A stretch of 64,000 nt of DNA, taken from Helicobacter suis. Its GTDB lineage: Bacteria; Campylobacterota; Campylobacteria; Campylobacterales; Helicobacteraceae. The notes beneath the pieces were generated by a model. The model ran no database searches. It saw nothing but the letters and a program-made list of their open reading frames with translations, and was not told the origin of the DNA. Where the stretch lies: positions 1 through 64,000 of the forward strand of contig NZ_CABIKG010000001.1 of the NCBI RefSeq assembly GCF_902196125.1, written 5' to 3'. Below are positions 37,648 to 45,560 of the stretch, piece by piece. The position numbers were made by a program, and so were the translations under genes. Each line of letters begins with the position of its first letter. Position 1 is the stretch's first letter.

Positions 37648-38793
37648 ATGCAAAGCATTGGTTTAGTCAAAGAAAGCATGGATTTAGAATCTAGGGTGGG
37701 TTTAATCCCCCAAGATGTGGCTTTCTTGACTCATTATGTCAGTGTGCTAGTAGAAGAAGGGGCGGGGCTGATGAGCGGGTATAGCAATGAAGATTATGCT
37801 AAAGCAGGGGCAACTATCGTCTCTCATAAAAAAGCTTGGGAGCAAAGTATTGTAGTCAAATGCAAAGAACCCTTAGAGCATGAATACTCTCTTTTACAAG
37901 AAGGGGCTAGTCTCTTTAGCTTTTTAGATTTAGCTTATAATAAAGCTTTAGCCTCCATGTTAGTAGAGAAAAAAATCCTCTCAATTTGTACAGAAACCAT
38001 TGCTGGGCCTAAAAATAATTACCCAATGCTTTTACCCATGAGTGTTATAGCAGGCCAACTAGCCGCCCATTTGATTCAACATTATTTACTAGGGCTAGAA
38101 CATTTACCCGGAGTTTTTGGTAAGGGGATTTTATTAGGGGGGCTTGTAGGGCAGATGCGGGCTAAAGTGGTGGTGGTAGGCGGTGGTGTGGTGGGTTTAG
38201 AAGCAGCCAAAGCGCTAAGTTTATTAGGGGCTAGAGTAGTGGTACTTGAATTAGATTATGCTAAATTACAAAACCACCCCTACACTTTTGCCCACCATTT
38301 AGAGGTTTTAGGAATCAATGAGGAAAATATTGAGCGCGCATTAGAAGGGGCTGTAGGCTTAGTTGGTGCGGTGCTCATCACAAGTACCCGTACCCCCAAA
38401 GTTATTTTAAAACGGCATTTACAGAAAATGCAAAAGGGCGGGGTGGTGGTAGATGTGGCTTGTGATTTAGGCGGGTGTGTGGAGAGTATCCACCAAACTA
38501 GCCACTCTAATCCTCTCTATCTAGCTGAAGGGTTATTACACTATGGCGTGCCTAACATGCCCGGGGTGGTGGCTAAGAGTAGTTCAATTGCCTATAGCCA
38601 TGCAAGTTTGCCTTATTTGGTTTATTTCTTAGAACATGGTTTAAAAAAGTTTTTGGAGGCTAAAACTAAAATTGTTGCTAATACAACAGGGGGATTAAGT
38701 GCTTATGGTGGGTATCTCACACAAGAAAACATCGCTAAAAGTTTTGATCTGCCCTATAAAAGCATAACAGAAATTTTGGAGGCACTAACTTAA
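37648..38793 (+). CDS. ald: Alanine dehydrogenase
   Basis: NAD-dependent interconversion of alanine with pyruvate and ammonia. 381 residues. GLVKESMDLESRVGLIPQDV is the N-terminal signature with the substrate-binding Arg, the Lys in VVKCKEPLEHEY follows, and the nucleotide fold is AKVVVVGGGVVGLEAAKALSLLGARV (about 170). VDVACDLGGCVE matches the conserved DQGG-like segment but reads DLGG. It follows the hydrolase by 11 bases, and ammonia release fits the arginase neighbourhood. Confidence 0.9.
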   Translation: MQSIGLVKESMDLESRVGLIPQDVAFLTHYVSVLVEEGAGLMSGYSNEDYAKAGATIVSHKKAWEQSIVVKCKEPLEHEYSLLQEGASLFSFLDLAYNKALASMLVEKKILSICTETIAGPKNNYPMLLPMSVIAGQLAAHLIQHYLLGLEHLPGVFGKGILLGGLVGQMRAKVVVVGGGVVGLEAAKALSLLGARVVVLELDYAKLQNHPYTFAHHLEVLGINEENIERALEGAVGLVGAVLITSTRTPKVILKRHLQKMQKGGVVVDVACDLGGCVESIHQTSHSNPLYLAEGLLHYGVPNMPGVVAKSSSIAYSHASLPYLVYFLEHGLKKFLEAKTKIVANTTGGLSAYGGYLTQENIAKSFDLPYKSITEILEALT

Positions 38794-38799
38794 AATTAC

Positions 38800-38892
38800 A
38801 TGGGCGTACTAGACACGATCTTACTAGTGTTTTTAGTGTGTGTTTTAATAGGCGGAGTGGGTTATTATATTTACATGGTATTAAAAAAATAA
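38800..38892 (+). CDS. 30-residue single-span membrane protein
   Basis: ATG at 38800, TAA at 38890. The product is MGVLDTILLVFLVCVLIGG followed by VGYYIYMVLKK: one hydrophobic helix with a basic C-terminus. It starts six bases after the ald stop, so it is probably in the same transcript. No family is recognised. No clear ribosome site is seen, so expression may depend on coupling. Confidence 0.45.
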   Translation: MGVLDTILLVFLVCVLIGGVGYYIYMVLKK

Positions 38893-38917
38893 CCCCTAAA
38901 TCCAAAAGCGCTAGGCG

Positions 38918-39253
38918 TTATTTAGAAGCCACATCTAGCACTCTTTGAACGCTATCTATCTTGCTTAAACTTAAATTTAAAACACTATCTTCTAACCCGC
39001 CAAGACTATGGGCTACATTGGCATCTAGGCTAATACAATCCCCGGTTTCTAAAGTGTGCTTTTGCCCCTCTACTTCAAACCAAATCCGCCCTTGTAGTAC
39101 CCGTACTTTAATCGCTCCGGGCGCTTGGTGTTTGCGCATCTCTTCTGCTCTAGGCATACAAATGCGAATTTCTATCCCGCTATCTGTTTCTAAAAGCTTT
39201 TCAATGTGTAAACTATCAAATTTAACATCTTGTAAAAAATGTAAAACTTGCAT
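38918..39253 (-). CDS. Cupin-domain protein
   Basis: A 111-residue single-domain cupin. The barrel motifs are PGAIKVRVLQGRIWFEVEG and LETGDCISLDANVAHSLGG, where the second His is retained but the first motif lacks the usual His pair; metal binding is therefore uncertain. SD CCCCTTT-complement (AAGGGG) lies before the ATG. It stands alone between ald and queH on the opposite strand. Function unknown. Confidence 0.75.
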   Translation of the reverse strand: MQVLHFLQDVKFDSLHIEKLLETDSGIEIRICMPRAEEMRKHQAPGAIKVRVLQGRIWFEVEGQKHTLETGDCISLDANVAHSLGGLEDSVLNLSLSKIDSVQRVLDVASK

Positions 39254-39316
39254 AACTCCCCTTTAGCTTAAGATTTCATTTGAGCCAAATAAACGGGTGG
39301 ATTGTAAGAGATTTAG

Positions 39317-39322
39317 TATAAT
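39317..39322 (+). promoter_or_regulatory. -10 box upstream of queH
   Basis: TATAAT in TTTAGTATAATGCTC. Transcription would begin near 39330, which argues against the in-frame ATGs at 39332 and 39338 and favours the one at 39350. Confidence 0.5.
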
Positions 39323-39349
39323 GCTCTTTAAATGACTATGGATATAAAA

Positions 39350-40537
39350 ATGAGTGATTTAAACACTACAAAGGTTAATACCCCAGCCTCTATGCTTGTA
39401 CATATTTGTTGTTCTGTAGATAGCCACTATTTTTTACAAGAATTAAGAAAGCTTTACCCTAATATCCCTTTAACAGGCTTTTTTTATAACCCTAATATCC
39501 ACCCCTTTACAGAGTATCAGCTACGACTCCAAGATGTGAAGCGTTCTTGTAAAATGTTAGATATTTCCCTAATAGAGGGCGATTATACTTTAGACTCATG
39601 GTTAAAAGCGATTAAGGGGTTAGAACAAGAGAAAGAAAAGGGGGCACGCTGTAGTATCTGTTTTGATGTGCGTTTAGAAACTAGCGCACAAATGGCGCTT
39701 ATGCTAGGTAAGCAGCATTTTAGTACAACTCTTCTCTCCTCTCCTATGAAAGAACAAGAAGTTTTAAAAACACAAGGGGAGTTGATTGGGAAAAAATATG
39801 GTTTGGAGTTTGTTTATTTAAATGTCCGCGCTAAAGGGGGCGTTACTAAACAAAACGCATTAGCAAAACAAGATAAACTGTATCGCCAAAATTACTGCGG
39901 GTGTTATTTTGCTCTTAATGATCAAAGGGAGGCGCAAAACAAGCCATGTGTAGAATTAATCAGCTTTTTAGATCGCCAAATCCACCCGGCTAGTATAGAT
40001 CGCCGCCTAGAACTTTTCAACCAACGCACTATTTTAGAAGAAAAACAACAAAATTATGAACTTTTACAACAAAGTTTGCAAACCTATTTACTTTGTAGGG
40101 GTTTAGTTAAAAGCAATGATAAAACACTTGCTAGCCATATTCTAAAACGCTCTATGGAAAAGAAAGTTACTATAAAAGATCTCCAAATTCAAAAGGTTTC
40201 TTTAAAACCCACCTTAAGCGAAAAAATATGTAGCCAACAATACCATTTTGATCTAAAACCTCAAGATATAGAATTAGGTTTTAGTCTGAAAGATGAAACT
40301 TTATTTTTAGATACAAGGGGTGTTAGTACTCTACTAAGTACGCCACACAAACCCCTTAAAGAGCTTAAACTAAGCTATGAACAAGAACTTTATATCCGCG
40401 AAAAACTAGTTGGCACAGAAAGCATCCAGCCCATCATTATTGTAGAAGACCTAAATCTGCTCCAAGCGCCTATTTATGTAGAAATCACAGCAGAGTTTTT
40501 CACGCATAAAAACTTTTATCTACTAAAGACCTCTTAA
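39350..40537 (+). CDS. queH: Epoxyqueuosine reductase QueH
   Basis: Final enzyme of queuosine synthesis, reducing epoxyqueuosine in tRNA with an iron-sulfur cluster. Family cysteines are visible: LVHICCSVDSHYF near the start, GARCSICFDVRL around residue 100, and YCGCYFAL around 185. The first ~220 residues are the QueH domain; the C-terminal ~170 residues are an extension not recognised by me. Start chosen at 39350 from the promoter position. Together with tgt it shows the cell makes queuosine. Confidence 0.88.
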   Translation: MSDLNTTKVNTPASMLVHICCSVDSHYFLQELRKLYPNIPLTGFFYNPNIHPFTEYQLRLQDVKRSCKMLDISLIEGDYTLDSWLKAIKGLEQEKEKGARCSICFDVRLETSAQMALMLGKQHFSTTLLSSPMKEQEVLKTQGELIGKKYGLEFVYLNVRAKGGVTKQNALAKQDKLYRQNYCGCYFALNDQREAQNKPCVELISFLDRQIHPASIDRRLELFNQRTILEEKQQNYELLQQSLQTYLLCRGLVKSNDKTLASHILKRSMEKKVTIKDLQIQKVSLKPTLSEKICSQQYHFDLKPQDIELGFSLKDETLFLDTRGVSTLLSTPHKPLKELKLSYEQELYIREKLVGTESIQPIIIVEDLNLLQAPIYVEITAEFFTHKNFYLLKTS

Positions 40538-40543
40538 TAAACT

Positions 40544-41170
40544 CTACAAATACTTAATAGCGCTCCCTTTTTCTTTGCGCGCTTTAGTTGTAATGGGCAT
40601 GTCAGCTTTACCTAAAGCAACTAAGCAAGCAATATTAGGCGGATTTAAATAGACATTAAGGACTTCATGGATTTTTTCAGCCTCAAATCCCCCCATAATA
40701 CACGAATCCACACCCATTAAAGTAGCCGCTAAAGTCATCTGGCCTACTGCAATATAACACTGTTCTTTCATGAAAGCTTCAATCAAAGCCTGTTCATTGC
40801 GTAGGTGATCTTTGAATAAAGTTTGTAGATACTGAACCACTCTTTGGCGGTATTCTTGGGTGTAAAATTGATCCAGATAATCCGCATTGAGCGCGTTAAC
40901 ATGCATATAACCCACTACCACTAAAGCCGCACAGGTTTGTACCACTTTCGTGTTGAAATAGACAAAGGGTGAGATTTGCTCTTTACTTGTACCTTGAAGT
41001 ACAATAAATTCCCAAGGCTGGGTGTTACAAGAGCTAGGGGCTAGTCTTGCAGCCTCTAAAATTTGCTCTAACACTTCTTGAGAAAGCGAATAATTTGGAT
41101 CAAATTTTTTACAGGCAAAACGGCGGTGTAAAACGGCGTTAAGTTCATTAGGGCTAAGTTGAAATTGCAT
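40544..41170 (-). CDS. RdxA/FrxA-type NAD(P)H nitroreductase
   Basis: A 208-residue FMN nitroreductase. RRFACKKFDPNY, ARLAPSSCNTQPWEFIVLQ and the C-terminal EQCYIAVGQMTLAATLMGVDSCIMGGF with IACLVALGK closely follow H. pylori RdxA, whose loss causes metronidazole resistance. Cysteine-rich RdxA-specific positions (CYIAVGQ) are kept. The reading frame is intact, so I infer an active enzyme. I cannot tell RdxA from FrxA with certainty, hence no symbol. Confidence 0.85.
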   Translation of the reverse strand: MQFQLSPNELNAVLHRRFACKKFDPNYSLSQEVLEQILEAARLAPSSCNTQPWEFIVLQGTSKEQISPFVYFNTKVVQTCAALVVVGYMHVNALNADYLDQFYTQEYRQRVVQYLQTLFKDHLRNEQALIEAFMKEQCYIAVGQMTLAATLMGVDSCIMGGFEAEKIHEVLNVYLNPPNIACLVALGKADMPITTKARKEKGSAIKYL

Positions 41171-41384
41171 TTAACCATCCTTTAATTTTATTTATCCTTA
41201 GAGGCTTTAGCTTGCAATAGGGGGGCAGTATAGCACCAAAAAATTAATAAAGTTTAGTCTAACCTATAGGCTTAAAGGGCAAGCATGCTAAAATGGGCAT
41301 CTTGTAAATGAGAATAAAAGGTTACAATTTGATTAAGCGGGAGATTTTTAATAACTTTTTTAAAACTCTTAAAACACGCTTGGC
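41171..41384. other. Intergenic region before the glycosyltransferase remnant
   Basis: About 210 bases with no gene. It contains a G6 run near 41220 and AT-rich DNA with a TACAAT at about 41323, a possible promoter for the former glycosyltransferase. No hairpin terminator stands out. Confidence 0.5.
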
Positions 41385-41773
41385 ATGAAAGTTTTACATC
41401 TAAATGCTACACGAATTAGTGGCGTAGCACAGGCAACTCTAATGTTACTTTTTTAGGGGCTATAGAAAATGTACATTTAAATACAATTCTTTGTGCGCAT
41501 GATGTTTTGATTTTACCAAGCCTTAAAGAACCTTGGGGTTTAGTGATAGAGGAGGCGCTTTCAGCAGGCTTGCCTGTTTTAGTGAGTGTGGCGTGTGGGG
41601 CACAAGTTTTAGTACAAGAGGGGATCAATGGGTTTTTATTTTGTCCAAAAGATAGCGCGAGATTGCAAGAGCTTTTAAAGAATTTGGGCGCATATTATCC
41701 CACCTTGCTAGAAGGGGCGCAGTTGTGGAGTTTAGAGGATAAAAATAAAGCACAGATAGAGGCGTATTTATGA
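41385..41773 (+). pseudogene. Internally deleted family-4 glycosyltransferase
   Basis: The start MKVLHLNATRISGVAQ (41385 onward) is the typical N-terminus of a GT-B glycosyltransferase, but the frame hits a stop (TAG) within 30 codons. In another frame the sequence from about 41430 reads SNVTFLGAIENVHLN, then DVLILPSLKEPWGLVIEEALSAGLPVL, the C-terminal UDP-sugar-binding domain, to the stop at 41773. The two parts meet near 41425 with several hundred bases of the middle missing. It overlaps the next GT by 4 nt. The product would be non-functional; the ancestor probably worked on LPS. Confidence 0.85.
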
Positions 41774-42525
41774 AAATCAGTTTGGTTACAGCGGTCTTAA
41801 ATAGAGTCAAAACTTTAGAGCACACGATTCAATCTGTTTTAGAGCAAAGCCAAGCGCCTTATGAACATTTAATTATGGACGGGGGGAGTGTGGATGGAAC
41901 GCTAGAGCTTTTAAAATCTTATCCTCACCTCTTGGTGTATAGTGAGCCCGATTTAGGGCTTTATGATGCGATGAATAAGGGCATTGATCTAGCTAAAGGG
42001 GAGATCATTGGGATTATTAATAGCGATGATGTATACGCCCACTCTAAAGTCTTAGAAAAAATAGCACAAGTCTTTAAAGATAACCCACAAGTACAAATGG
42101 TTTATGGGGATTTGGTGTATGTAAAGGGTGCTAAGGTGGTGCGCTATTATAAAAGCGGAGCATTTGATCCCAAACTCTTTTTTTATGGGCGCGTGCCCGC
42201 ACACCCTACACTTTTTGTACGAAAGGAAGTTTATGCGCGCTTTGGGGGATACAAGATAGATTATAAGATAGCCGCTGATTATGAGTTTTTATTGCGTACC
42301 TTGCTTAAGGGAAGGGTTACTTGGGCTTATCTGCCTGAGGTACTTATTAAAATGGGAGTGGGGGGGGTGAGTACGCAAGGGTTTAAAAGTTTATGGCTAG
42401 CCAACAAGGAAAATTTGCGCGCCTGCAAAGAAAATGGGATCAAGGCTAACTTATTCACTATGCTTTTAAGATACCCCTATAAAATTAAGGGATTATTGCA
42501 GGCTAAATTTAGCGTCTGGAATTAG
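41770..42525 (+). CDS. Family 2 glycosyltransferase
   Basis: A 251-residue GT-A glycosyltransferase, probably for lipopolysaccharide or another surface glycan. SLVTAVLNRVKTLEHTIQSV is the nucleotide-sugar strand, IMDGGSVDGT follows, and IGIINSDDVYA holds the DxD-like metal site. A G8 run at 42360-42367 lies in the MGVGGVST codons and could switch the gene by slippage; the present length keeps the frame open. The last 15 codons lie in the 77-bp direct repeat that recurs at 44612. It starts by overlapping the decayed glycosyltransferase. Confidence 0.88.
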   Translation: MKISLVTAVLNRVKTLEHTIQSVLEQSQAPYEHLIMDGGSVDGTLELLKSYPHLLVYSEPDLGLYDAMNKGIDLAKGEIIGIINSDDVYAHSKVLEKIAQVFKDNPQVQMVYGDLVYVKGAKVVRYYKSGAFDPKLFFYGRVPAHPTLFVRKEVYARFGGYKIDYKIAADYEFLLRTLLKGRVTWAYLPEVLIKMGVGGVSTQGFKSLWLANKENLRACKENGIKANLFTMLLRYPYKIKGLLQAKFSVWN

Positions 42526-42557
42526 AATCCTTAGCTGCGCTGTAAGAAAATCTAACA
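42481..42557. repeat. 77-bp direct repeat, left copy
   Basis: Matches 44612-44688 at 73 of 77 positions. It holds the 3' end of the family 2 glycosyltransferase (plus strand) and, on the minus strand, the sequence matching the 3' end of the sensor gene at 44640. It is the left edge of the inserted segment. Confidence 0.93.
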
Positions 42558-42585
42558 ATTGTCTTTAGCCTCATAAAATCTCTTA

Positions 42586-44484
42586 TTATGAAGCCCCATT
42601 GTATCCTACCCCTCCCCTATCATCATTGTCTGTCTTCTTGTCAGCCTTATTTTCTATGTCAATCTTGCTTTCTAAAAATTTAAAGACGGCTTCTAAATTT
42701 TTTTTGGTTTCATCGCTTAGCTTCTTTTTTAAATTGTGAGTGTTTTTAAAGGCACTAGAAACCATGGTTGCTACTTGATTATTTTTGCAACCTGATAGAT
42801 CAAATTGCTCGCGATCCTCTTTGCTAAAGAGGGACTCTATGGTCTTAAACTCTTTAGAAATATCCTTGAGACTAAAAACAGATATAGATTCCCCTCTAGC
42901 AATAGCCTCCTCCTTAACAGACTTAACAGCCTCATCACCTGCCGGATCTCCATCAAATAATAGAATTGGGGTTTTTTTCAAATCCCTTTCTTCAATTAAG
43001 TCAAGAAGCTTAGAACTCTTTGTTTTTCTCTCTTCGGAGTCGCCAACCCCACCGATAGGTAAGAAAGCAAAATCGGATTTCGTATCCCTAATTTTTTGGT
43101 AGGCACTCAAGATACTATAGTCCATAATCCCCTCCACAAAAATCCATTGACTTTTTCTAAAATCAACATCCAAAAACCCAAGTGCCTCATCAATCTTTTT
43201 TAAAGCATCCACCTCTCTAGAAGCTAGGCTAGAAAAATTATTTCGAATCCATGCCCCCTTACTCTTATCATGTTTAACTACCAAGCGTATTGAATCTAAA
43301 TGTTTGGTGTCTAGCATAAAAGGGGAATGGGTACTCACAATAAAAGTGATGCCATTTTTTTGCCCAAACTCTCTTAGAAAGTTCCGTAACTCCTTTTGGG
43401 CTGGGATAGACAAACTATTTTCTGGTTCATCTATAAGCACCAGATCACCTTTTCCAATTTTGCCTTGGTAGAGAAAACTAAAAAAAAGTTCAAAAAATTT
43501 CTTAAACCCCGTGCTTTGCCGGTCTAGAAAGGTCATTTCTCCATCCTTGTAAAAATAAAAATGTAGGTTATCCGTGTGTAATTTCACCTTGAAATTATAG
43601 AGACCTTCTTGTGCATACATGTTATTAAACTGCTGGGCTACTTCTTGTAATTTCTTGTTGATATTCTCCTCTTGTCTGTCTAAATAATGTCTTTTGTTGG
43701 TATCCTTATACTTGCGATAATCCACAAGAAAAAGGTCTAAATCTTTTCCAATGATATTAAAGAGTGCCTTGAAAAAAGTGGATTCTTCTATTTGTTCATA
43801 AGAGACTATGCAATCTTGATCACTAATAGGTTTGGTAGATTGGGGTTCTTTTAAAACAATGTTGGGGGGCTTATGATTTTCTAAGACTTCCATTAAATCC
43901 TTAGCATCGCCTGCATTTTCTGCTGTTTCATAGGCAATCTTAATATTTTGTAGGGCATCGATTCTTTTTTTAATGTCATCCTCATCTTTCCGCACACAAA
44001 AACATCCCAAGATACTTGGCTGATTTTCCTCTAGTTGTTTGCATTTGCATGAAAACACTATCTCATCGGTTGTCTTTAAAAAAATAGCCTTATCTGTTTC
44101 ATTTTCTCCATAGATCACCTTCATAGGCTTCTCAAACGCTTTTTGGGTGTCTATTTTCTTCTCTTCTAGGATGTCTTTAAAAACCTTTAAGGCCCTCTTA
44201 TCGATGAAAGATAGTACAAAGGTTTTCTTTGTGAGTTCCCCACAAATCAATTCTAGGTACACACAAGGTTCCACTTCTCCTATATCCATAAAGTCAGCAC
44301 GATCAGTCTGCTCAAGCCCTTTATTTATTTTATCAATCCCCTGTAATACATTGCTTTTGCCCGCATTATTGGTTCCAATAAGACAAATCAATCCCCCCTG
44401 CTTTAAACAGCCAACATCTAACCAAGTTTCTTCACCCACCCCTAAATTCCTAAAGTTTTTAAATCTAATACGACACATATCCAT
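42586..44484 (-). CDS. OLD-family ATPase/TOPRIM nuclease, likely phage defence
   Basis: A 632-residue overcoming-lysogenization-defect-like protein: an ABC/SMC-type ATPase fused to a TOPRIM nuclease. Walker A is LIGTNNAGKSNVL (about residue 36), Walker B is LVLIDEPENS (about 345), followed by the FIVSTHSPFML switch His. The TOPRIM acidic residues are in WIFVEGIMDYSIL (about 455) and LLFDGDPAGDEA (about 515). There is no UvrD-like partner (Gabija) or second gene, so it resembles stand-alone OLD proteins. An anti-phage role is inferred from the family and from its island-like setting. Confidence 0.85.
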   Translation of the reverse strand: MDMCRIRFKNFRNLGVGEETWLDVGCLKQGGLICLIGTNNAGKSNVLQGIDKINKGLEQTDRADFMDIGEVEPCVYLELICGELTKKTFVLSFIDKRALKVFKDILEEKKIDTQKAFEKPMKVIYGENETDKAIFLKTTDEIVFSCKCKQLEENQPSILGCFCVRKDEDDIKKRIDALQNIKIAYETAENAGDAKDLMEVLENHKPPNIVLKEPQSTKPISDQDCIVSYEQIEESTFFKALFNIIGKDLDLFLVDYRKYKDTNKRHYLDRQEENINKKLQEVAQQFNNMYAQEGLYNFKVKLHTDNLHFYFYKDGEMTFLDRQSTGFKKFFELFFSFLYQGKIGKGDLVLIDEPENSLSIPAQKELRNFLREFGQKNGITFIVSTHSPFMLDTKHLDSIRLVVKHDKSKGAWIRNNFSSLASREVDALKKIDEALGFLDVDFRKSQWIFVEGIMDYSILSAYQKIRDTKSDFAFLPIGGVGDSEERKTKSSKLLDLIEERDLKKTPILLFDGDPAGDEAVKSVKEEAIARGESISVFSLKDISKEFKTIESLFSKEDREQFDLSGCKNNQVATMVSSAFKNTHNLKKKLSDETKKNLEAVFKFLESKIDIENKADKKTDNDDRGGVGYNGAS

Positions 44485-44525
44485 ATCTTAAATTCCTTGT
44501 TTTTTTTAGTTGTAATAAACTTTTT

Positions 44526-44568
44526 ATTGTAGTCTAAACTCTATTAAATATGGTCTAAACTCTATTAA
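44526..44568 (-). promoter_or_regulatory. Promoter with tandem 16-bp repeats before the OLD gene
   Basis: On the minus strand TTAATAGAGTTTAGAC occurs twice (44568-44553 and 44547-44532), start to start 21 bp, i.e. about two helical turns. TACAAT (44531-44526), a fair -10 box, directly follows the second copy, about 40 bases before the ATG at 44484. A T8 run (44500-44507) lies in the leader. The repeats look like paired operator sites, but no regulator gene is in the insert. Confidence 0.55.
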
Positions 44569-44611
44569 TTTCCTTAAAGATCGCCTTGAACCACAAAGAC
44601 TCTTGACAAAC

Positions 44612-44688
44612 AAAATCAAAGGTTTATTGCAGGCTAAATTTAGCGTCTGGAATTAGAATCTTTAGCTGCGCTGTAAGAAAATCTAACA
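44612..44688. repeat. 77-bp direct repeat, right copy
   Basis: Right copy of the repeat at 42481. It contains the last codons of the sensor gene (minus strand) plus an orphan copy of the glycosyltransferase tail that still reads KIKGLLQAKFSVWN and stop. Three of the four differences from the left copy are third-base synonymous in the glycosyltransferase frame; the fourth is a synonymous AAG/AAA in the sensor frame. Confidence 0.93.
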
Positions 44689-45548
44689 TAAATGGCTAAG
44701 CTAATAAGCAAAGCCGCTACCCCTCCGGTAAGATACACAGCATAGACGATTTTATCCGGCGAGCTAATACTAAATTTAAAGACTAACATTAAAGCCTCAA
44801 TGGCTAAGGCAATGATGATTGATCCAAGAAAGCGAATCATGGTACGGTGAATCGCGTGGTGGTTATCCCCGCTGTTTTTGCCTAATACCTCTTCCTCAAA
44901 AATGGCCTTGACTAAGTCTACTGTGGCTAAGGCTAGGGTGAGAAGCACAATCGGGTGGAAAACTTCCTTGATGTCAAAGTGGCTAAAGTGGATAAAGGCC
45001 ATGTATAAACTAGAAAGACTTTTGATAAAAAGCAATAGCGCAACAAGGGCTAGAGTGATAGAAATAGCAAAGTACATTATCACGCTACCCTCAGCAAAGG
45101 CGCCATAGTGTCTTGAAGAAGAGCTTAGCGCGATAGCTATTTTAATGGGAATATGCATACACACAACATAAAAGAGCTCTTCTTGATCGTTATAAATAGG
45201 ATAGGCAGCTGTAACGACTAATCCGCGGTTATTACGGGTTGGGTAGGGATTTGTGATAATACAGCGCCGCTCTGTAACTGCCTCATAAAAATACCCTCTC
45301 TCTAAAGAATTGCGTGTAAAACTGCTTTTAATATTACCCTCTCTATCAATTAAATTCCCATTTTTATCTAGGATAAAAATATCCTCCTTAATGCGCACCT
45401 CTTGTTTGATGCGCTCCATAGAAAGCTGGATATATGTTAAGGTAGGTTCTTTAAGGTAGTTTTTAATATTTTGGACAAATAGATAAGAGACATAGGCATA
45501 CAGCTCGCTTTTAACTTTAGCGTATTCTGTAATATCTTTAGACAGCAT
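44640..45548 (-). CDS. Membrane protein with PDC-like sensor domain
   Basis: A 302-residue inner-membrane protein. Residues about 20-130 form a probable PDC/Cache-like sensor region (IKEDIFILDKNGNLIDREG, RGYFYEAVTERRCIITNPYPTRNNRGLVVTAAYPI), followed by four or five membrane helices (from about 150). No HAMP, kinase or methyl-accepting output domain is seen. A hypothetical membrane gene stands near msbA in H. pylori as well. Its 3' end lies in the 77-bp repeat. The ligand and signalling partner are unknown. Confidence 0.65.
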   Translation of the reverse strand: MLSKDITEYAKVKSELYAYVSYLFVQNIKNYLKEPTLTYIQLSMERIKQEVRIKEDIFILDKNGNLIDREGNIKSSFTRNSLERGYFYEAVTERRCIITNPYPTRNNRGLVVTAAYPIYNDQEELFYVVCMHIPIKIAIALSSSSRHYGAFAEGSVIMYFAISITLALVALLLFIKSLSSLYMAFIHFSHFDIKEVFHPIVLLTLALATVDLVKAIFEEEVLGKNSGDNHHAIHRTMIRFLGSIIIALAIEALMLVFKFSISSPDKIVYAVYLTGGVAALLISLAIYVRFSYSAAKDSNSRR

Positions 45549-45560
45549 AAATTCCTCGTC

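Larger units (their letters stand above)
42558..44611. mobile_element. 2.05-kb insert carrying an OLD-type gene
   Basis: The DNA between the two 77-bp repeats holds one gene plus about 127 bases of upstream DNA. Removing it together with one repeat copy joins the glycosyltransferase and the sensor gene as convergent neighbours with overlapping ends, the compact arrangement seen at other convergent pairs in this window. No integrase, transposase, inverted ends or tRNA are present. Insertion with long target duplication is known for restriction genes in H. pylori. Confidence 0.7.

Noticed and set aside
42586-44484. Gabija, PARIS or retron system
   Set aside because: The OLD-type gene has no helicase, AriA/AriB partner, or reverse transcriptase beside it; the insert holds this gene alone.
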